Positions 17,504-26,456 of a DNA stretch of 64,000 bases are shown one piece after another. The stretch comes from Delftia acidovorans (GTDB taxonomy: Bacteria; Pseudomonadota; Gammaproteobacteria; Burkholderiales; Burkholderiaceae_C): the NCBI GenBank assembly GCA_031286585.1, contig JAITUC010000003.1, positions 1 through 64,000 of the forward strand, given 5' to 3'. The position numbers and the translations under genes are program-made. The stretch's first letter is position 1, and the number at the start of each line of letters is the position of its first letter. Under the pieces are notes generated by a model. It was not told where the DNA came from, ran no database searches, and worked only from the letters and a program-made list of their open reading frames with translations.

Positions 17504-18175
17504 ATGGCAAACATACTGGTGGTCGACGACGAACTGGGGATCCGGGATTTGTTGTCGGAAATCCTCAACGACGAAGGTCATAGTGTGGACGTGGCCGAGA
17601 ACGCCGGCCAGGCACGCTCGGCGCGCGCCTCCAACACCTACGACCTCGTGCTTCTCGACATCTGGATGCCCGACACCGATGGCGTATCGTTGCTCAAGGA
17701 ATGGGCCTCGGCAGGTCTGCTGACCATGCCCGTGATCATGATGAGCGGTCACGCCACCATCGAGACGGCCGTGGAGGCCACGCGCATCGGCGCGCTGTCC
17801 TTCCTCGAAAAACCCATCACCATGCAAAAGCTGCTCAAGGCCGTGGAGCAGGGCCTGGCGCGCAACGCCGCCAGCCAGGCACCGGCTGCAGCGCCCGTGG
17901 CGGTGGTCGAGCCGGACACTGCAGCCGTGGTCACGCCCGCGGCCAGCCGCGTGCCGGTGGACAACAACGTGCCGCATGCACACCAGGGTTTCGATCTGGA
18001 CCGCCCGCTGCGCGAGGCGCGCGACGGCTTCGAGAAGGCCTACTTCGAATTCCACCTGGCACGCGAAGGCGGCTCCATGACACGCGTGGCCGAGAAGACC
18101 GGCCTGGAGCGTACCCACCTGTACCGCAAGCTGCGCCAGCTGGGCGTGGACCTGGGCCGCAACAAGCGCGGATAG
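17504..18175 (+). CDS. NtrX-like response regulator lacking the AAA+ domain
   Basis: A 223-residue protein. The N-terminal receiver has the acidic pair at residues 8-9, phospho-acceptor Asp52 in LLDIWMPDTDG, MMSGHATIETAVEA and the conserved Lys in LEKPI. After an Ala/Val/Pro-rich linker (about residues 125-155) comes a Fis-type helix-turn-helix, TRVAEKTGLERTHLYRKLRQ. The central sigma-54-interacting AAA+ domain of standard NtrX is absent; there is no GAFTGA loop or Walker motif. It probably works as a DNA-binding regulator without sigma-54 activation. The gene order identifies ntrY as its partner. Confidence 0.85.
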   Translation: MANILVVDDELGIRDLLSEILNDEGHSVDVAENAGQARSARASNTYDLVLLDIWMPDTDGVSLLKEWASAGLLTMPVIMMSGHATIETAVEATRIGALSFLEKPITMQKLLKAVEQGLARNAASQAPAAAPVAVVEPDTAAVVTPAASRVPVDNNVPHAHQGFDLDRPLREARDGFEKAYFEFHLAREGGSMTRVAEKTGLERTHLYRKLRQLGVDLGRNKRG

Positions 18176-18203
18176 ACTTTTTGAAGGAATTTTGGCTTTT
18201 TCG

Positions 18204-18232
18204 TTTTTGGGTCAAAAAATCCTGCATATAAT
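18204..18232 (+). promoter_or_regulatory. Promoter of the tRNA-Phe gene
   Basis: A perfect TATAAT lies at 18227-18232, nine bases before the mature tRNA. A weak TTTTTG box at 18204-18209 gives a 17-base spacer. The local AT-richness stands out from the surrounding sequence. Confidence 0.65.
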
Positions 18233-18241
18233 CTAGTTCTC

Positions 18242-18317
18242 GGCCCGGTAGCTCAGTCGGTAGAGCAGAGGATTGAAAATCCTTGTGTCGGCGGTTCGAT
18301 TCCGTCCCAGGCCACCA
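18242..18317 (+). tRNA. tRNA-Phe (anticodon GAA)
   Basis: A 76-base cloverleaf. The D arm contains AGCTCAGTCGGTAGAGC. The anticodon loop TTGAAAA has GAA, with stem GAGGA/TCCTT. The T arm is GGCGG-TTCGATT-CCGTC, and CCA is encoded. The acceptor stem GGCCCGG against CCAGGCC has one C-A mismatch (C18246 against A18309), unusual for this tRNA. The flanking promoter and terminator make it a single-gene transcription unit. Confidence 0.93.
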
Positions 18318-18334
18318 AATTCAGTAAAAAATTA

Positions 18335-18365
18335 CGGACTGCTTCGCAAGAAGCGGTCCGTTTTT
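18335..18365 (+). terminator. Rho-independent terminator after tRNA-Phe
   Basis: CGGACTGCTTC at 18335-18345 pairs with GAAGCGGTCCG at 18350-18360 (one T-G pair) around a GCAA loop. Five T follow. Confidence 0.88.
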
Positions 18366-18425
18366 CTTTGTGCTGCTGAAAAGCCTGCCGCCGCCCAGGA
18401 TGCCCAGGCCACGTGTCGCAGGCCC

Positions 18426-18761
18426 TCATGCGGGGGGCGGCTGCATTGTCACGGTCACCAGCAGCACGCAGCCCTGTTCGCCCCGGGCATGCACGTCATG
18501 GGGCTCGCCCGCGGGCACCAGCACCACCGAGCCGGCCACCAGCCGCAGGCTGGCCACGCGCGTGGCGATGCCGGCTTCGCCCGCCAGGCAGTGGATGGTG
18601 GCCTCGCCCGGCACCTGGTGGCGGGGCAGGGCATGGCCGGGCGGAAGCACCAGACGCAGCAACTGCAGCTGTGGCGTCCTGATCAGGCTGGTGCTGATGG
18701 GCATGCCGTCGCGGGCGTGCAGGGCGATGACGTCCAGTGGCTTTGCGTGTTCGAGTGCCAT
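18426..18761 (-). CDS. Small cupin-fold protein
   Basis: A 111-residue single-domain cupin. The pattern LRLVLPPGHALPRHQVPGEA, GEAGIATR and VVLVPAGEPHDVHA follows the two cupin motifs: a glycine/histidine strand, then PAG.PH. Such proteins bind a metal or small ligand in a beta-barrel; the substrate is unknown. AGGAG precedes the ATG at 18761. Upstream in-frame codons would add 88 residues that overlap another locus and look non-coding, so I left them out. Confidence 0.65.
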   Translation of the reverse strand: MALEHAKPLDVIALHARDGMPISTSLIRTPQLQLLRLVLPPGHALPRHQVPGEATIHCLAGEAGIATRVASLRLVAGSVVLVPAGEPHDVHARGEQGCVLLVTVTMQPPPA

Positions 18762-18881
18762 GCTTGGCTCCTGCGTGATGTGGGTCAGAAGGCGGTGCCA
18801 CGGCTGCCCGCCCGCGCGCCTGAAGATGGACGCTGAATACATCTTATGCAGGCGCACGGCGGGCCGGAAGGAGTGGACATC

Positions 18882-19031
18882 ATGGCGCAATGGCTGGAAC
18901 TGGAGGAACCCCTTCGAACCCGGGAGCCGGCACCGCAATGGAAGGCCTTCCTGGCGCTGGGATTCCGGCCGCTGTAGCTGTGGCGTTTCGTCCCGCTGCT
19001 GGCCAAGGCCATGTTCTACCTGCATTGGTAG
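18882..19031 (+). pseudogene. Broken fragment resembling the start of nnrS
   Basis: An ATG at 18882 with a strong GGAAGGAG reads 31 codons ending QWKAFLALGFRPL and meets a TAG at 18975. The same frame continues for 17 codons to a second TAG at 19029. The FLALGFRPL segment with its preceding acidic N terminus resembles the beginning of NnrS, a heme- and copper-containing membrane protein of nitric-oxide-responsive loci normally near 400 residues long. The bulk of such a gene is missing. It could also be a small unrelated peptide. Family assignment is from memory of the motif only. Confidence 0.4.
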
Positions 19032-19101
19032 ACAGCCTGCAGGCAGGCCCTGCCCGCGTTAAGCTCGCTGCTCGCATGGCTTGGAGCACGGGGGCGCAGA
19101 G

Positions 19102-22100
19102 GTGGCATCGCATTGGCAGCCGGGCTTGATCGCCCTGCACGGGAATCAGACGGAGGTGCTGGCCGATACGGTGCTGGCATGGCTGGCTGCGCACCCGCTG
19201 GATGTGCTGGAGCCCGAGGTGGTGCTGGTGCAGAGCAACGGCATGGCCGAGTGGTTCAAGATGCGCATGGCCGAGCAGCTGGGCGTGTGCGCCGCCGCGC
19301 GCGTGGAACTGCCCGCGCGCTTCGTGTGGCGCAGCTACCGCCAGGTGCTGGGCCGCCAGGCCGTGCCGCGCGAATCGCCGCTGGACAAGACGCCCATGAC
19401 CTGGCGGCTCATGCGCCTGCTGCCGCAGTGTCTTCATGACCCGGCCTTCGCCCCCATTGCCGGCTTTCTGCGTCCCGGCGAGCCCGAGCGGCTGCTGCAG
19501 TTGGCCCAGCGCCTGGCCGATCTTTTCGACCAATACCAGATCTACCGCGCGGACTGGCTGGACGCCTGGGAGGCCGGACGTGACGTGCTGCCCATGCCCT
19601 TGCGCCCCGGCGTGGCGGACACCTCGGTGCCCGAAGGCCAGCAGTGGCAGCCGCGCCTGTGGCGCGCCGTGCTGGCCGAGCTGGACGAGGACCAGCGCGG
19701 CGCCACGCGCGCGCGCCTGCAGGGCCGCGTGCTGGCCGCGCTGCAGTCCGGCGAGGCGCCGGCCGCGCCGCTGGCGCGCCGCGTGGTGGTGTTCGGCATC
19801 AGCCAGCTGCCGCTGAGCCTGCTGGAATTCCTGGCCGCCATGGCCCGCCACAGCCAGGTGCTGCTGGCCGTGCCCAATCCCTGCCGCTTCCATTGGGCCG
19901 ACGCCATCGACGGGCGCGAGCTGCTGCGCATGGCGCGGCGCCGCCAGCCGCTGCGCGGCGGCCGCGATCTGGCGCAGCTGCCGCTGGAGGCCATGCACGC
20001 CCACGCCCATCCGCTGCTGGCCGCCTGGGGCCGGCAATGCCGCGACTATGTGCGCCAGCTCGACGCCTTCGACACCACGGGCGCCGCCGCGCAGCTGCAG
20101 ATGCCGCGCGTGGACCTGTTCGACGAAACCGATGCCGAGGACCTGCGCACCGCGCCGCTGCTGGTCCAGGTACAGCAGCGCATCCGCGACCTGGTGCCGC
20201 TGGCCGAGCATCCGCCGCTGGAGGTGGCGCGGGCCGACCGTTCCATCGTCTTTCACAGCGCCCACAGCGTGGTGCGCGAACTGGAAGTGCTGCACGATCA
20301 GCTGCTGCAGATGCTGGCCCGGCCACCGGATCCTGCCCAGCCAGGCCAGGCGCCGCTGGCCCCGCGTGACGTGGTGGTCATGCTGCCGTCCATAGAGACG
20401 GCCGCGCCCTCGATACGCGCGGTCTTCGGCCAGTACGGCCGCCATGACCCGCGCCACATTCCCTTCGACATTGCCGACCTGGGTGCGCGCGCCAGCAGCC
20501 CGCTGGCCGTGGCCCTGCAATGGCTGCTGCGCCTGCCCCAGCAGCGCTGCCGGCTCAGCGAGCTGTGCGACCTGCTGGACGTGCCCGCGATCGCCGCGCG
20601 CATGGGGCTGGCGGCCGACGACCTGCCCCAGCTCACGCGCTGGATGGCCGGGGCCGGCATCCGCTGGGGACTCAATGCGCCGCAGCGCGGCGCCCTGGGC
20701 CTGCAGGCCTGCGGCGAGCACAACAGCGCCTGGTTCGGCCTGCAGCGCATGCTGCTGGGCTATGCCGGCGGCGTGGCGCAGGACGGCCAGGCCTTTGGCG
20801 GCATCGAGCCCTATGACGAAGTGGGCGGCCTGTCGGCCGAGCTGGCCGGCGTGCTGGCGGCGCTGCTGGAACGCATGCTGGCCTGGTGGCGCGAGGCCGG
20901 GCGGCCCGCCGTGCCCGAGGTCTGGGCGCAGCGCTTTCGCGCACTGCTGCAGGACTTCTTCAAGGCGCAGGACGACGAGGACGAGGCCATGCTGGCCGCG
21001 CTGGACGCCGCCCTCACGGACTGGCAGCGCGCCTGCGAGCAGGCCGGCTATGCGGACGCCGTGGAACTGGGCGTGGCCCAGGAGGCCTGGATGCAGGCGC
21101 TGGAGCAGCCCTCGCTGTCGCAGCGCTTTCGCGCCGGTGGCGTGACCTTTTGCACGCTGATGCCCATGCGGGCCATTCCCTTCGAGGTGGTCTGCCTGCT
21201 GGGCATGAACGATGGCGACTATCCGCGCCGCGCCACGCGCAGCGACTTTGACCTCATGGGCCTGCCGGGCCAGCAGCGCCCCGGCGACCGCGCGCGCCGC
21301 GACGATGACCGCCAGCTCATGCTCGAAGCCCTGCTGTCCGCGCGCCGTGCGCTCTACATCAGCTGGACCGGCCACCATGTGCGCGACAACAGCGAGCAGC
21401 CGCCCTCGGTCCTGGTCTCCCAGCTGCGCGACTACCTGGAGGCGGGCTGGCGCGGCGAAGGCGGCCAGCCGCTGCTGGCGCAGCGCACGCAGCAGCACCC
21501 GCTGCAGCCGTTCAGCCGCCGCTACTTCGAAGAAGGCTCGCCGTGGACCACCTACGCGCGCGAATGGCGGGCCGCGCATGCGCAGGCCGATGGCACGGAC
21601 GTGTTGCCTTCGCTGCCCGGTCAGCCGCGTCCGCCCTTTGTCCCCGACGCCTCGGCGCCGCTGACGCTGGCCCGGCTCACCGATTTCCTGCGCCACCCGG
21701 CGCGCGCCTACCTGCGCCAGCGCCTGCAGGTGCGCTTCGAGCAGGAGGACAACCCCGTGGTGGACGAGGAACTGTTCCAGCTCGACGGCCTGACCGAATA
21801 CCTGCTGGTGCAGCAGTTGCAGCAGCAGGTGGCGGCCGGCCTGGACGAGCCCGGGCAGGCACCCCAGGCCATGGAAGACAGCGTGCGCGCGGCCGTCGCG
21901 CGCCTCACGCGCTCGGGGCGGCTGCCGCTGGCGGGGCTGGGCGAGCGCGGCGCGCGGGCGCTGCAGTCCTCGGTCACGCCTTCGCTGCGGGCCTGGCGCC
22001 AGCAACTGGAGCGGTATGCCCATCCCGCGCCGCGCAGGCGGCTGCTGATCGAGGACGATGGCCTGGTGTTCGACGACTGGATCGACGGGCTGCGCCAGTC

Positions 22101-22626
22101 CTGCGAAGTCGAAGAGTCCCCCAATGCGGACGACGCGCGGTGCTGGCTGCTGCTGGACCCGCGCAACCTGCTCGATGCCAAGGGCAGGCCCCATGCCGAC
22201 AAGCTCATGCCGGTCTACCTGCGCAGCCTGGCGCTGGCCGCCAGCGGCTCGCAGGCCGGGTTGCGCGTGGTGGCGCGCGACGGCCTGGTGCAGGTCCTGC
22301 CCATGGACCCCTCCGAAGCGCTGGCACGGCTGCGTGAATTGATGGCCCTGTGGCGCGAGGGCCAGAACGGCCCGCTGCCCCTGCCGCTGCGCAGCGGCCT
22401 GGCCATGGCCGAAGGCTTTCCCGCTGCGGCACAGCAGGCCTATGAGGGAGGCCATCTGGTCGGCGGCGAAGGCGAGGACCCGTCCTGGGCCCGCTGCTAC
22501 CCGGACTTCGACCTTCTGAGCGCCGATGGCCGTTTCGAGGCCCTGGCTCATGCCGCCCACGCGCCGCTGCTCGACTGGGTGGCCACGCAGGTGCAGGTCC
22601 TGCCGTACCAGGGGGATGCGCAATGA
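19102..22626 (+). CDS. recC: Exodeoxyribonuclease V subunit gamma (RecC)
   Basis: About 1174 residues. The N-terminal part has LVQSNGMAEWFKMRMAEQLG and a helicase-like fold lacking a usable ATP site. Family segments FHSAHSVVRELEVLHDQLL, VCLLGMNDGDYPRR and RRALYISWTGH follow. RecC is the subunit that recognises Chi and splits the duplex in the RecBCD repair nuclease. The start is uncertain: GTG 19102 leads straight into HWQPGLIALHGNQTE, while TTG 19081 adds seven residues. Its stop overlaps recB by four bases. Confidence 0.92.
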   Translation: MASHWQPGLIALHGNQTEVLADTVLAWLAAHPLDVLEPEVVLVQSNGMAEWFKMRMAEQLGVCAAARVELPARFVWRSYRQVLGRQAVPRESPLDKTPMTWRLMRLLPQCLHDPAFAPIAGFLRPGEPERLLQLAQRLADLFDQYQIYRADWLDAWEAGRDVLPMPLRPGVADTSVPEGQQWQPRLWRAVLAELDEDQRGATRARLQGRVLAALQSGEAPAAPLARRVVVFGISQLPLSLLEFLAAMARHSQVLLAVPNPCRFHWADAIDGRELLRMARRRQPLRGGRDLAQLPLEAMHAHAHPLLAAWGRQCRDYVRQLDAFDTTGAAAQLQMPRVDLFDETDAEDLRTAPLLVQVQQRIRDLVPLAEHPPLEVARADRSIVFHSAHSVVRELEVLHDQLLQMLARPPDPAQPGQAPLAPRDVVVMLPSIETAAPSIRAVFGQYGRHDPRHIPFDIADLGARASSPLAVALQWLLRLPQQRCRLSELCDLLDVPAIAARMGLAADDLPQLTRWMAGAGIRWGLNAPQRGALGLQACGEHNSAWFGLQRMLLGYAGGVAQDGQAFGGIEPYDEVGGLSAELAGVLAALLERMLAWWREAGRPAVPEVWAQRFRALLQDFFKAQDDEDEAMLAALDAALTDWQRACEQAGYADAVELGVAQEAWMQALEQPSLSQRFRAGGVTFCTLMPMRAIPFEVVCLLGMNDGDYPRRATRSDFDLMGLPGQQRPGDRARRDDDRQLMLEALLSARRALYISWTGHHVRDNSEQPPSVLVSQLRDYLEAGWRGEGGQPLLAQRTQQHPLQPFSRRYFEEGSPWTTYAREWRAAHAQADGTDVLPSLPGQPRPPFVPDASAPLTLARLTDFLRHPARAYLRQRLQVRFEQEDNPVVDEELFQLDGLTEYLLVQQLQQQVAAGLDEPGQAPQAMEDSVRAAVARLTRSGRLPLAGLGERGARALQSSVTPSLRAWRQQLERYAHPAPRRRLLIEDDGLVFDDWIDGLRQSCEVEESPNADDARCWLLLDPRNLLDAKGRPHADKLMPVYLRSLALAASGSQAGLRVVARDGLVQVLPMDPSEALARLRELMALWREGQNGPLPLPLRSGLAMAEGFPAAAQQAYEGGHLVGGEGEDPSWARCYPDFDLLSADGRFEALAHAAHAPLLDWVATQVQVLPYQGDAQ

Positions 22627-25600
22627 GCGCGAGCGAAATGATCGGCGCTGTGACCGGCGATGTGACTGGCGATGTGGACGGCGACGTGGCCAGCCATGTG
22701 CTCGACGCGCAGCGCTTCCCGCTGTGGGGCAGCCGCCTGATCGAGGCCAGCGCCGGCACCGGCAAGACCTGGACCATCGCCGCGCTCTACCTGCGCCTGG
22801 TGCTGGGGCATGGCGAGGGCAGCACGGCCTTCGAGCGCCCGCTGATGCCGCCCGACATCCTCGTCATGACCTTCACCCGCGCCGCCACGCGCGAGCTGTC
22901 CGACCGCATACGCAAGCGCCTGATCGAGGCCGTGCAGTGCTTTCGCGGCGAGGCCGAGCCCGCGCCCCGCGACGGCTTCCTGCACGCGCTGCGCGAGGCC
23001 TATCCCGAAGGCGCGGCCCGTGAACGCGCGGCCTGGCGCCTGGCCATGGCGGCCGAATGCATGGACGACGCGGCCATCCACACCATCGACGCCTGGTGCC
23101 AGCGCATGCTGCGCGAGCATGCCTTCGACAGCGGCAACCTCTTCGACGAAACGCTGGAGCCCGACGAAAGCCAGCGCCAGACCGAGGCCGCGCAGGACTA
23201 CTGGCGCCAGCAGTGCTACCCGCTGTCCGACGAGCTGCTGGACGAGGTCCTGAAGATCTGGCCCCACGTGGGGGCCCTGGTCGATGACATGCGCGCCCTG
23301 CTGCGCGAGCCCCCCGTGCCCGGCGCGGGCGAGGGCAGCCTGGCCGAATGCCTGCAGCGCGCCATGGAGCAGCGCCGCATCCGCCTGCTGGCCCTGGCCG
23401 CCGGCTGGGATGACAAGGCACAGCGCCTGCAGCGGTGGCTGGATGGACAGCTCGACGGCCCTGGTGCGCTGTGGGACAAGCGCAAGCTGCAGCCCGCGCG
23501 CTACACCGGCTGGCTGGCCGCCCTGGCCGACTGGTCGCGCGCCCCGCTGGACGGTCCGCTGGCGCTGACCGAGGCCGCGCGCCACCGCCTCAGCCCCGAG
23601 GGCCTGGCCGAGGCCTTCAAGGGCGCGGCCGGCGACGTGCTGATGCCGCTGGAGCTGGCCGAGCTGCAGGCGCTGCTGGTGCAACTGGAGCAGTTGCCGC
23701 CCGTCAGCGTGGCCGTGCGCCTGCATGCGGCCGCGCGCGTGGCGCAGCGGCTGGCCCACCTCAAGCGCCAGGCCGGCAGCTTCGGCTTTGCCGACATGCT
23801 GCAGCGCCTGGACACGGCCCTGGCCGGCGACAACGGCGCCGTGCTGCGCGAGCGCATCCTGGCCCAGTATCCGGTGGCGCTGATCGATGAATTCCAGGAC
23901 ACCTCGCCGCTGCAGTACCGCCTGTTCGACCAGATCTACCGCACGGCGGCCAACGACCCGCACAGCGCCCTGCTGCTGATCGGCGACCCCAAGCAGTCCA
24001 TCTACGGCTTTCGCGGCGCCGACATACACAGCTACCTGCAGGCGCGCCGCGCCACCGAGGGCCGCCACTACGTGCTGGGCACCAACTACCGCTCCACCCA
24101 GGCGCTGGTGGGCGCCGTCAACCATTGGTTCGCGCAGGCCGAGCAGCGGCCGGGCGAAGGCGCCTTCATGTTCCGGCGCGGCACCCACAACCCCCTGCCG
24201 TTCGAGCCCGTGGCCGCCCAGGGGCGCAGCGAACGGCTGCACACGCGCGACGGCGCCATGCCCGCCCTCACCGTGGCCTGGAGCGCGGGCCGCGACGAGG
24301 ACACCGGCATTCCCCTGCCCCTGTCGGCCGATGAGGTACGGCGCCGCTTTGCGGCCCATTGCGCCGAGCAGATCGTGCAGTGGCTGGCCGACCCGCAGGC
24401 CGGCTTTGTGCAGCCCGATGGCCGCCTTGTGCGCCTGCGGCCTGCCGACATCGCCGTGCTCGTTCGCACGGGCCGCGAGGCCGCCGCCGTGCGCCGCGAG
24501 CTGCAGGCGCGCGCCGTGGCCTCGGTCTACCTGTCGGACCAGGATTCGGTGTTCGCCAGCGACGAGGCGCATGACCTGCTGTACTGGCTGCGCGCCGTCG
24601 CCGCGCCGCTGGATGCCCAGGCCGTGCGCGCGGGCCTGGCCACGCGGCTCATCGGCCTGTCGCTGGACGAGCTGGCCTGGCTGGCCGCCGACGAGGAAGC
24701 CTTCGACGCGCGCAGCGAACAGCTGCGCGAACTGCACAGCATCTGGCTGCGCCTGGGCGTGCTGGCCATGCTGCGACAGACCCTGTACCGGCTGGACCTG
24801 CCCGTGCGCTGGCTGCAGGACCCGGCCATGGGCGGCGAGCGGCGCCTGACCAACTACCTGCACCTGGCCGAGCTGCTGCAGACCGCCAGCGCCCAGCTGG
24901 AGGGCGAGCAGGCCCTGATCCGCTGGCTGGCCACGCAGATCGAGACGCCGGGCAGCGGCAGCGAAGAGCAGGTGGTGCGCCTGGAAAGCGATGCCGATCT
25001 GGTCAAGCTCGTCACCGTGCACAAGAGCAAGGGCCTGGAGTACCCGCTGGTCTGCCTGCCGTTTGCGGGCAGCTTCCGCCCCATGGAGCGGGCCAGAACG
25101 CCGTTCCTGACGCTGTCCGCGCAGGACGCGTCGCAAGACGATGCGGCCCCGGCCCGCCGATTGCTGCTGGACTTCAGCGACGAGGAGCTGGCCCAGGCCG
25201 ACCGCGAGCGGCTGCGCGAGGACCTGCGCCTGTTCTACGTGGCGCTCACCCGCCCGCGCCATGCGCTGTGGCTGGGCCTGGCCCCGCTCAAGCGCGGCAA
25301 CGGCAAGGCCTGCGTGAACGAGCAGGGCGCGGCCGGCTACCTGCTGGGCGGCACCGAGCCGCGCTCGGCCCAGGGCTGGCGCGACGGCCTGCAGCAGCTG
25401 TGCGGCGAAGACCCGCACATGGCCTGGCGCGACCTGGATGCCGGGCCACTGCAGCGCACGCGCTGGCAGCCCCCGGCCGGCACCACCCCGCTGCACGATG
25501 CCCCGCCCTACGACGCGCGCTTCGACACCCGCTGGGGCATCGGCAGCTTCTCGGCCCTGGTGCGCGCCATGGCCGCGCCCAGCCTGCCTGTGCTGCCTGT

Positions 25601-26456
25601 CGCCGTGCAGCGCCCGGCCGAGGATGAGCAGGCGCTGGAGCCGCCGCCATTGCCGCAACTGGCGGACATCGCCGGCCTGCAGCTCTTGCCGGGCGGACCA
25701 GCCGGTGGGCCTGCGGTCTGGCACCGCTTTCTGCGCGGTCCCGTGGTCGGCAACTTCGTGCACGACCAGCTTGAATGGCTGGGCGGCGAAGACTTTGCCC
25801 TGCCCGTGGACGGCCAGGGCGCGCTCGCCGATCGCCTGCTGCGCCGCTGCGAGCGCGCGGGCCGTGGCGAGCAGGCGCGCGACCTGCTGGCCTGGCTCAC
25901 GGCCGTGGTCCACCAGCCGCTGGCGCCGCTGGATGTGACGCTGGCCACGCTGGGCCCGCAGTTGTCCGAAATGGAATTCTGGCTGCCCGCGCGCCAGCTG
26001 CCGGCCGAGCGCATCGACCAGCTGTGCCGGCGCTTCATCCTGCCGGGGCAGGAGCGGCCCGCGCTGCCCCAGCGCTCGCTGCACGGCATGCTCATGGGCT
26101 TTGCCGACCTGGTGTTCTGCCACGAGGGCCGCTACTGGGTGCTCGACTACAAGAGCAACCACCTGGGGCCGGATGGCGCCGCCTACGGCCAGGAGGCCCT
26201 GGCCCGCGCCATGCTCCACCACCGCTACGACGTGCAGGCCGCGCTCTACCTGCTGGCCCTGCACCGGCTGCTGCGCAGCCGCCTGGGCACGGCCTACGAG
26301 CCGCAGCGCCAGCTGGGCGGCGCGCTGTACTACTTTCTGCGCGGCATCGATGGCCCGGCCGGCGGCATGCATGCCATGGCGCCCGAGCTGCCCCTGCTCG
26401 ATGCGCTCGATGAACTGCTCGGCCCCGGCCGCGCCGATGTGGAGGAGCCGTCATGA
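22623..26456 (+). CDS. recB: Exodeoxyribonuclease V subunit beta (RecB)
   Basis: A 1277-residue helicase-nuclease. Walker A is EASAGTGKTWTIA near residue 42. Further UvrD-type motifs are VMTFTRAATRELSDRI, LIDEFQDTSPLQY, GDPKQSIYGFRGAD, TNYRSTQALVGAVN and TVHKSKGLEYPLV. The C-terminal nuclease site is VLDYKSNHLG, with Asp1175 and Lys1177. It is the 3'-5' motor and the only nuclease site of RecBCD. The first 25 residues carry degenerate V-T/D-G-D repeats not expected in the family. Starts and stops overlap recC and recD, so the three subunits are coupled. Confidence 0.96.
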   Translation: MSASEMIGAVTGDVTGDVDGDVASHVLDAQRFPLWGSRLIEASAGTGKTWTIAALYLRLVLGHGEGSTAFERPLMPPDILVMTFTRAATRELSDRIRKRLIEAVQCFRGEAEPAPRDGFLHALREAYPEGAARERAAWRLAMAAECMDDAAIHTIDAWCQRMLREHAFDSGNLFDETLEPDESQRQTEAAQDYWRQQCYPLSDELLDEVLKIWPHVGALVDDMRALLREPPVPGAGEGSLAECLQRAMEQRRIRLLALAAGWDDKAQRLQRWLDGQLDGPGALWDKRKLQPARYTGWLAALADWSRAPLDGPLALTEAARHRLSPEGLAEAFKGAAGDVLMPLELAELQALLVQLEQLPPVSVAVRLHAAARVAQRLAHLKRQAGSFGFADMLQRLDTALAGDNGAVLRERILAQYPVALIDEFQDTSPLQYRLFDQIYRTAANDPHSALLLIGDPKQSIYGFRGADIHSYLQARRATEGRHYVLGTNYRSTQALVGAVNHWFAQAEQRPGEGAFMFRRGTHNPLPFEPVAAQGRSERLHTRDGAMPALTVAWSAGRDEDTGIPLPLSADEVRRRFAAHCAEQIVQWLADPQAGFVQPDGRLVRLRPADIAVLVRTGREAAAVRRELQARAVASVYLSDQDSVFASDEAHDLLYWLRAVAAPLDAQAVRAGLATRLIGLSLDELAWLAADEEAFDARSEQLRELHSIWLRLGVLAMLRQTLYRLDLPVRWLQDPAMGGERRLTNYLHLAELLQTASAQLEGEQALIRWLATQIETPGSGSEEQVVRLESDADLVKLVTVHKSKGLEYPLVCLPFAGSFRPMERARTPFLTLSAQDASQDDAAPARRLLLDFSDEELAQADRERLREDLRLFYVALTRPRHALWLGLAPLKRGNGKACVNEQGAAGYLLGGTEPRSAQGWRDGLQQLCGEDPHMAWRDLDAGPLQRTRWQPPAGTTPLHDAPPYDARFDTRWGIGSFSALVRAMAAPSLPVLPVAVQRPAEDEQALEPPPLPQLADIAGLQLLPGGPAGGPAVWHRFLRGPVVGNFVHDQLEWLGGEDFALPVDGQGALADRLLRRCERAGRGEQARDLLAWLTAVVHQPLAPLDVTLATLGPQLSEMEFWLPARQLPAERIDQLCRRFILPGQERPALPQRSLHGMLMGFADLVFCHEGRYWVLDYKSNHLGPDGAAYGQEALARAMLHHRYDVQAALYLLALHRLLRSRLGTAYEPQRQLGGALYYFLRGIDGPAGGMHAMAPELPLLDALDELLGPGRADVEEPS
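22650..22697 (+). repeat. 12-bp tandem repeat in the recB 5' end
   Basis: About four imperfect 12-base units, the first being GTGACCGGCGAT, encode V-T-G-D, V-T-G-D, V-D-G-D and V-A-S-H. They keep the reading frame and lie before the helicase domain, so they lengthen a disordered N terminus. Confidence 0.7.
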
